Assembly (NCBI GenBank): GCA_934149275.1
Contig: CAKPEG010000001.1
Coordinates: 111,041 to 175,040, forward strand
Origin: an uncultured Clostridia bacterium
GTDB taxonomy: Bacteria > Bacillota > Clostridia > TANB77 > CAG-508
Reading direction: 5' to 3'
Length of the DNA stretch: 64,000 bases
The stretch's first letter is position 1, and every line of letters begins with the position of its first letter. The notes under the pieces are model-generated. The model was not told the origin of the DNA and searched no databases. It worked only from the letters and a program-made list of their open reading frames with translations. Shown here piece by piece: positions 62,334 through 64,000 of the stretch. Made by a program: the position numbers and the translations under genes.

Positions 62334-64000
62334 TTATCTCTTATAAAACCAATCTATATCAACATTTCCATTAATTCCTGGAACACTTCCCTTACTTGTA
62401 GCCTGCCAAAAATTATATTTTCCTGTATAATTCGTTTGATCTGATGTATAATGGGCAACCCATATCCAATATTTTTCAATTAACGGAATATTAAAATAAT
62501 TATAGAAAAAATCTCTACTAGCATAAACACCTGCTTGATGTCCTGCATTTACTATTTTTTCACAAAAAGCTAAAGATGCATCCGTAACATTAGCTACATC
62601 TGTCTTACCATTTGCCACAGCATTCTTTATAGCTTTATCTTCCACATCAATAAATATAGGTAATTCAAATATCTTATTTTTAATCAATGATAAACAAACA
62701 TCTGCTTCTTCATTTCCTTCAACTCTATTAAAAGCATATGAATAAAAATATCCTCCCACAGCAATTCCTAATCTTTTACACGCCCAATAGTTTCTCTCAA
62801 AGAATTGATCAAAAATAACTTTCTTACTATTAGTCCAGTATTCACCTATTTTTAAAATTGCAAATGTAACTCCACTATTTTTAACAGCTTCCCAATCTAT
62901 TTCTCCCTGATAATGTGAAACATCAATTCCATATGATTTAGAAAGAGCTGTAATATAAAATTCCACCTCTCTAGATTGAATTATTACACTACCATCTGTA
63001 GTAACATTCTCTATTTTTATTATATGATTTCCTATTCCTAAACCATATGTAGTAAAATCATATGTAAAGCCTGATAACACCGTAGTATACATTGTGCCAT
63101 ATTCATCGTTATACTTATCTAATATATCTTGTCTACTCTCTCTTTTCGCTTCACCTACATATTTTCCATCAACATAAACCAAAATTTTATCATTAACTTC
63201 TGATGTCAATGCCCATCCTGAAACAATCAATGAGTCTGAAATATATTTTTTTGACTGTACCGGTTGTTCCACTTCCATTTTTCCAAAAAAACCTGGTCTA
63301 CTAACAATTCCACTAAATCTACTATTTACTATACAATAAATAATTCCATCAGTATCCTCATATTCAGAATTATATGTATATGTTATCTCTCCATTTTCAA
63401 AATACCATCTTCCATTTTCATTCTCAGCTGATCCTGTATAATTATAATCTATTTTTCCATCTATAACCATTCTCCAATTACAATTTATATACATCATTTT
63501 TGTCGTATCTTTAGACACAATTTCTTGTACAAAATTCTTTTCAATTATATATGCATTGTCTCCTTCATATATTGTTCCATAATATGTATATGGTAATTCT
63601 CCATTTTCCATATACCAATAACCACAATCATTCTCACATAATCCAGTATAATTATAATCTATTTTTCCATTTATAACCATGTACCATATGCCATTTATAT
63701 ATTTCAACCTAGTAACATTCGTTAATGCTAAACTCTTTTCTACAACATAATCTCCATTATCCGTATGCACTATTCCATTATAATCATATGTCAAATTTCC
63801 ATTTTCAAAATACCATATATCCTTACCATTTTGAGCTAGTCCTGTATAATGATAATCTACTTTTCCATTTATAACCGCTCTCCAAATATAATTTATATAC
63901 ATCATCTTTGTCGTATCTTTAGGCACAATTTCTTGTACAAAATTCTTTTCAATTATATATGCATTGTCTCCTTCATATATTGTTCCATAATATGTATATG
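62334..64000 (-). CDS. GH25 lysozyme with wall-binding-type repeats and Ig-like domain (gene runs off right edge)
   Basis: The frame stays open to the right edge, so the start is missing; an internal GTG near 63926 is not a real start. The visible 555 residues contain several copies of a ~68-residue repeat (MMYINxxWRxVIxGKxDYxYTG..., then W(Y)(F/M)ENGxxxYxY, then VEKxxxx), a 100-residue Ig-like domain (LIVSGWALTSEVNDKILVYV) and a C-terminal GH25 domain (GIDVSHYQGEIDW, IFIDVEDKA, YWIWVAHYTSDQ, DIDWFYKR). The repeats resemble cell-wall-binding modules. It is probably secreted and cuts peptidoglycan glycan strands. Confidence 0.9.
   Translation of the reverse strand, partial: YTYYGTIYEGDNAYIIEKNFVQEIVPKDTTKMMYINYIWRAVINGKVDYHYTGLAQNGKDIWYFENGNLTYDYNGIVHTDNGDYVVEKSLALTNVTRLKYINGIWYMVINGKIDYNYTGLCENDCGYWYMENGELPYTYYGTIYEGDNAYIIEKNFVQEIVSKDTTKMMYINCNWRMVIDGKIDYNYTGSAENENGRWYFENGEITYTYNSEYEDTDGIIYCIVNSRFSGIVSRPGFFGKMEVEQPVQSKKYISDSLIVSGWALTSEVNDKILVYVDGKYVGEAKRESRQDILDKYNDEYGTMYTTVLSGFTYDFTTYGLGIGNHIIKIENVTTDGSVIIQSREVEFYITALSKSYGIDVSHYQGEIDWEAVKNSGVTFAILKIGEYWTNSKKVIFDQFFERNYWACKRLGIAVGGYFYSYAFNRVEGNEEADVCLSLIKNKIFELPIFIDVEDKAIKNAVANGKTDVANVTDASLAFCEKIVNAGHQAGVYASRDFFYNYFNIPLIEKYWIWVAHYTSDQTNYTGKYNFWQATSKGSVPGINGNVDIDWFYKR

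Noticed and set aside
63899..63926. Start of the right-edge GH25 gene at the GTG near 63926
   Set aside because: The same frame continues to the edge with another repeat copy, so the gene is cut by the window.

Overview
The window looks like chromosomal DNA of an endospore-forming, AT-rich Firmicute of class Clostridia, probably an uncultured or gut-type lineage. The sporulation and germination genes (spoIVA, spoVM, a gerA-type operon and a Spo0A-like regulator) and the Gram-positive surface functions (sortase, PASTA kinase, D,D-carboxypeptidase, teichoic-acid-type glycan genes) point this way. Ribosome-binding sites are strong AGGAGG types, and many promoters are clean TTGACA-17-TATAAT matches. 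Codons are read with the standard bacterial code. The species cannot be fixed from sequence alone.

Layout. (1) 1-3.2 kb: a surface-protein operon with a DUF11-repeat protein (cut by the left edge), a sortase and a membrane protein ending in an LPITY sorting-like signal. Its promoter is flanked by 11-bp inverted repeats. (2) 3.4-4.7 kb: enolase, with a palindrome over its promoter. (3) 5-15.7 kb: a run of small, mostly separately expressed soluble enzymes: a PepC-like peptidase, two nucleotide house-cleaning NTPases, HD, CYTH, metallophosphatase, HAD, Ppx-like, 5'-nucleotidase-like and P-loop proteins, plus a radical SAM protein. Gene remnants lie among them. (4) 15.7-17.3 kb: an accessory patch with a decayed KilA-N gene, three 40-bp tandem palindromic units and a DUF1016/YhcG nuclease-like gene. 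(5) 17.4-24.7 kb: rlmD, spoIVA and a divergent gerA-gerB-gerC operon ending in a frameshifted small D-subunit-like gene. (6) 24.7-31.6 kb: a cell-surface glycan operon with a TagGH-type ABC exporter, glycosyltransferases and a UDP-galactopyranose-mutase-like flavoprotein, followed by cytidine deaminase. (7) 31.7-39.7 kb: rpmE, D,D-carboxypeptidase, M23 peptidase, an ECF sigma/anti-sigma/Spo0A-like operon, an unrecognised protein made of three repeats, and a GH25 lysozyme. (8) 39.9-47.4 kb: rpmB, spoVM, small hidden genes, nth, a bactofilin-like membrane protein and rpe-prkC-prpC-rlmN. This is a rearranged version of the Bacillus rlmN-prpC-prkC-rsgA-rpe-thiN-spoVM-rpmB neighbourhood. (9) 47.5-60.8 kb: a 13.3-kb glycan operon with a flippase, a polymerase/ligase-TagA fusion, wecB and many GT2, GT4 and GT32 enzymes. 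(10) 61-64 kb: asd, tRNA-Trp, and a GH25 protein with long wall-binding repeats cut by the right edge.

How the parts fit together. The two glycan operons together encode precursor synthesis (UDP-ManNAc by WecB), transfer (TagA domain and many glycosyltransferases) and two export routes (ABC exporter and Wzx-type flippase). This would suit a teichoic-acid-like or capsular polymer. The PrkC/PrpC pair, the M23, D,D-carboxypeptidase and GH25 proteins are wall-remodelling functions. SpoIVA and SpoVM are the known partners that start coat basement-layer assembly.

Most notable are genes that simple ORF calling hides. These are a 25-residue SpoVM, a 49-residue membrane protein just upstream of it, a Cys-rich mini-protein, and a GerA D-subunit-like protein. 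Four loci are each interrupted by what looks like one extra base.
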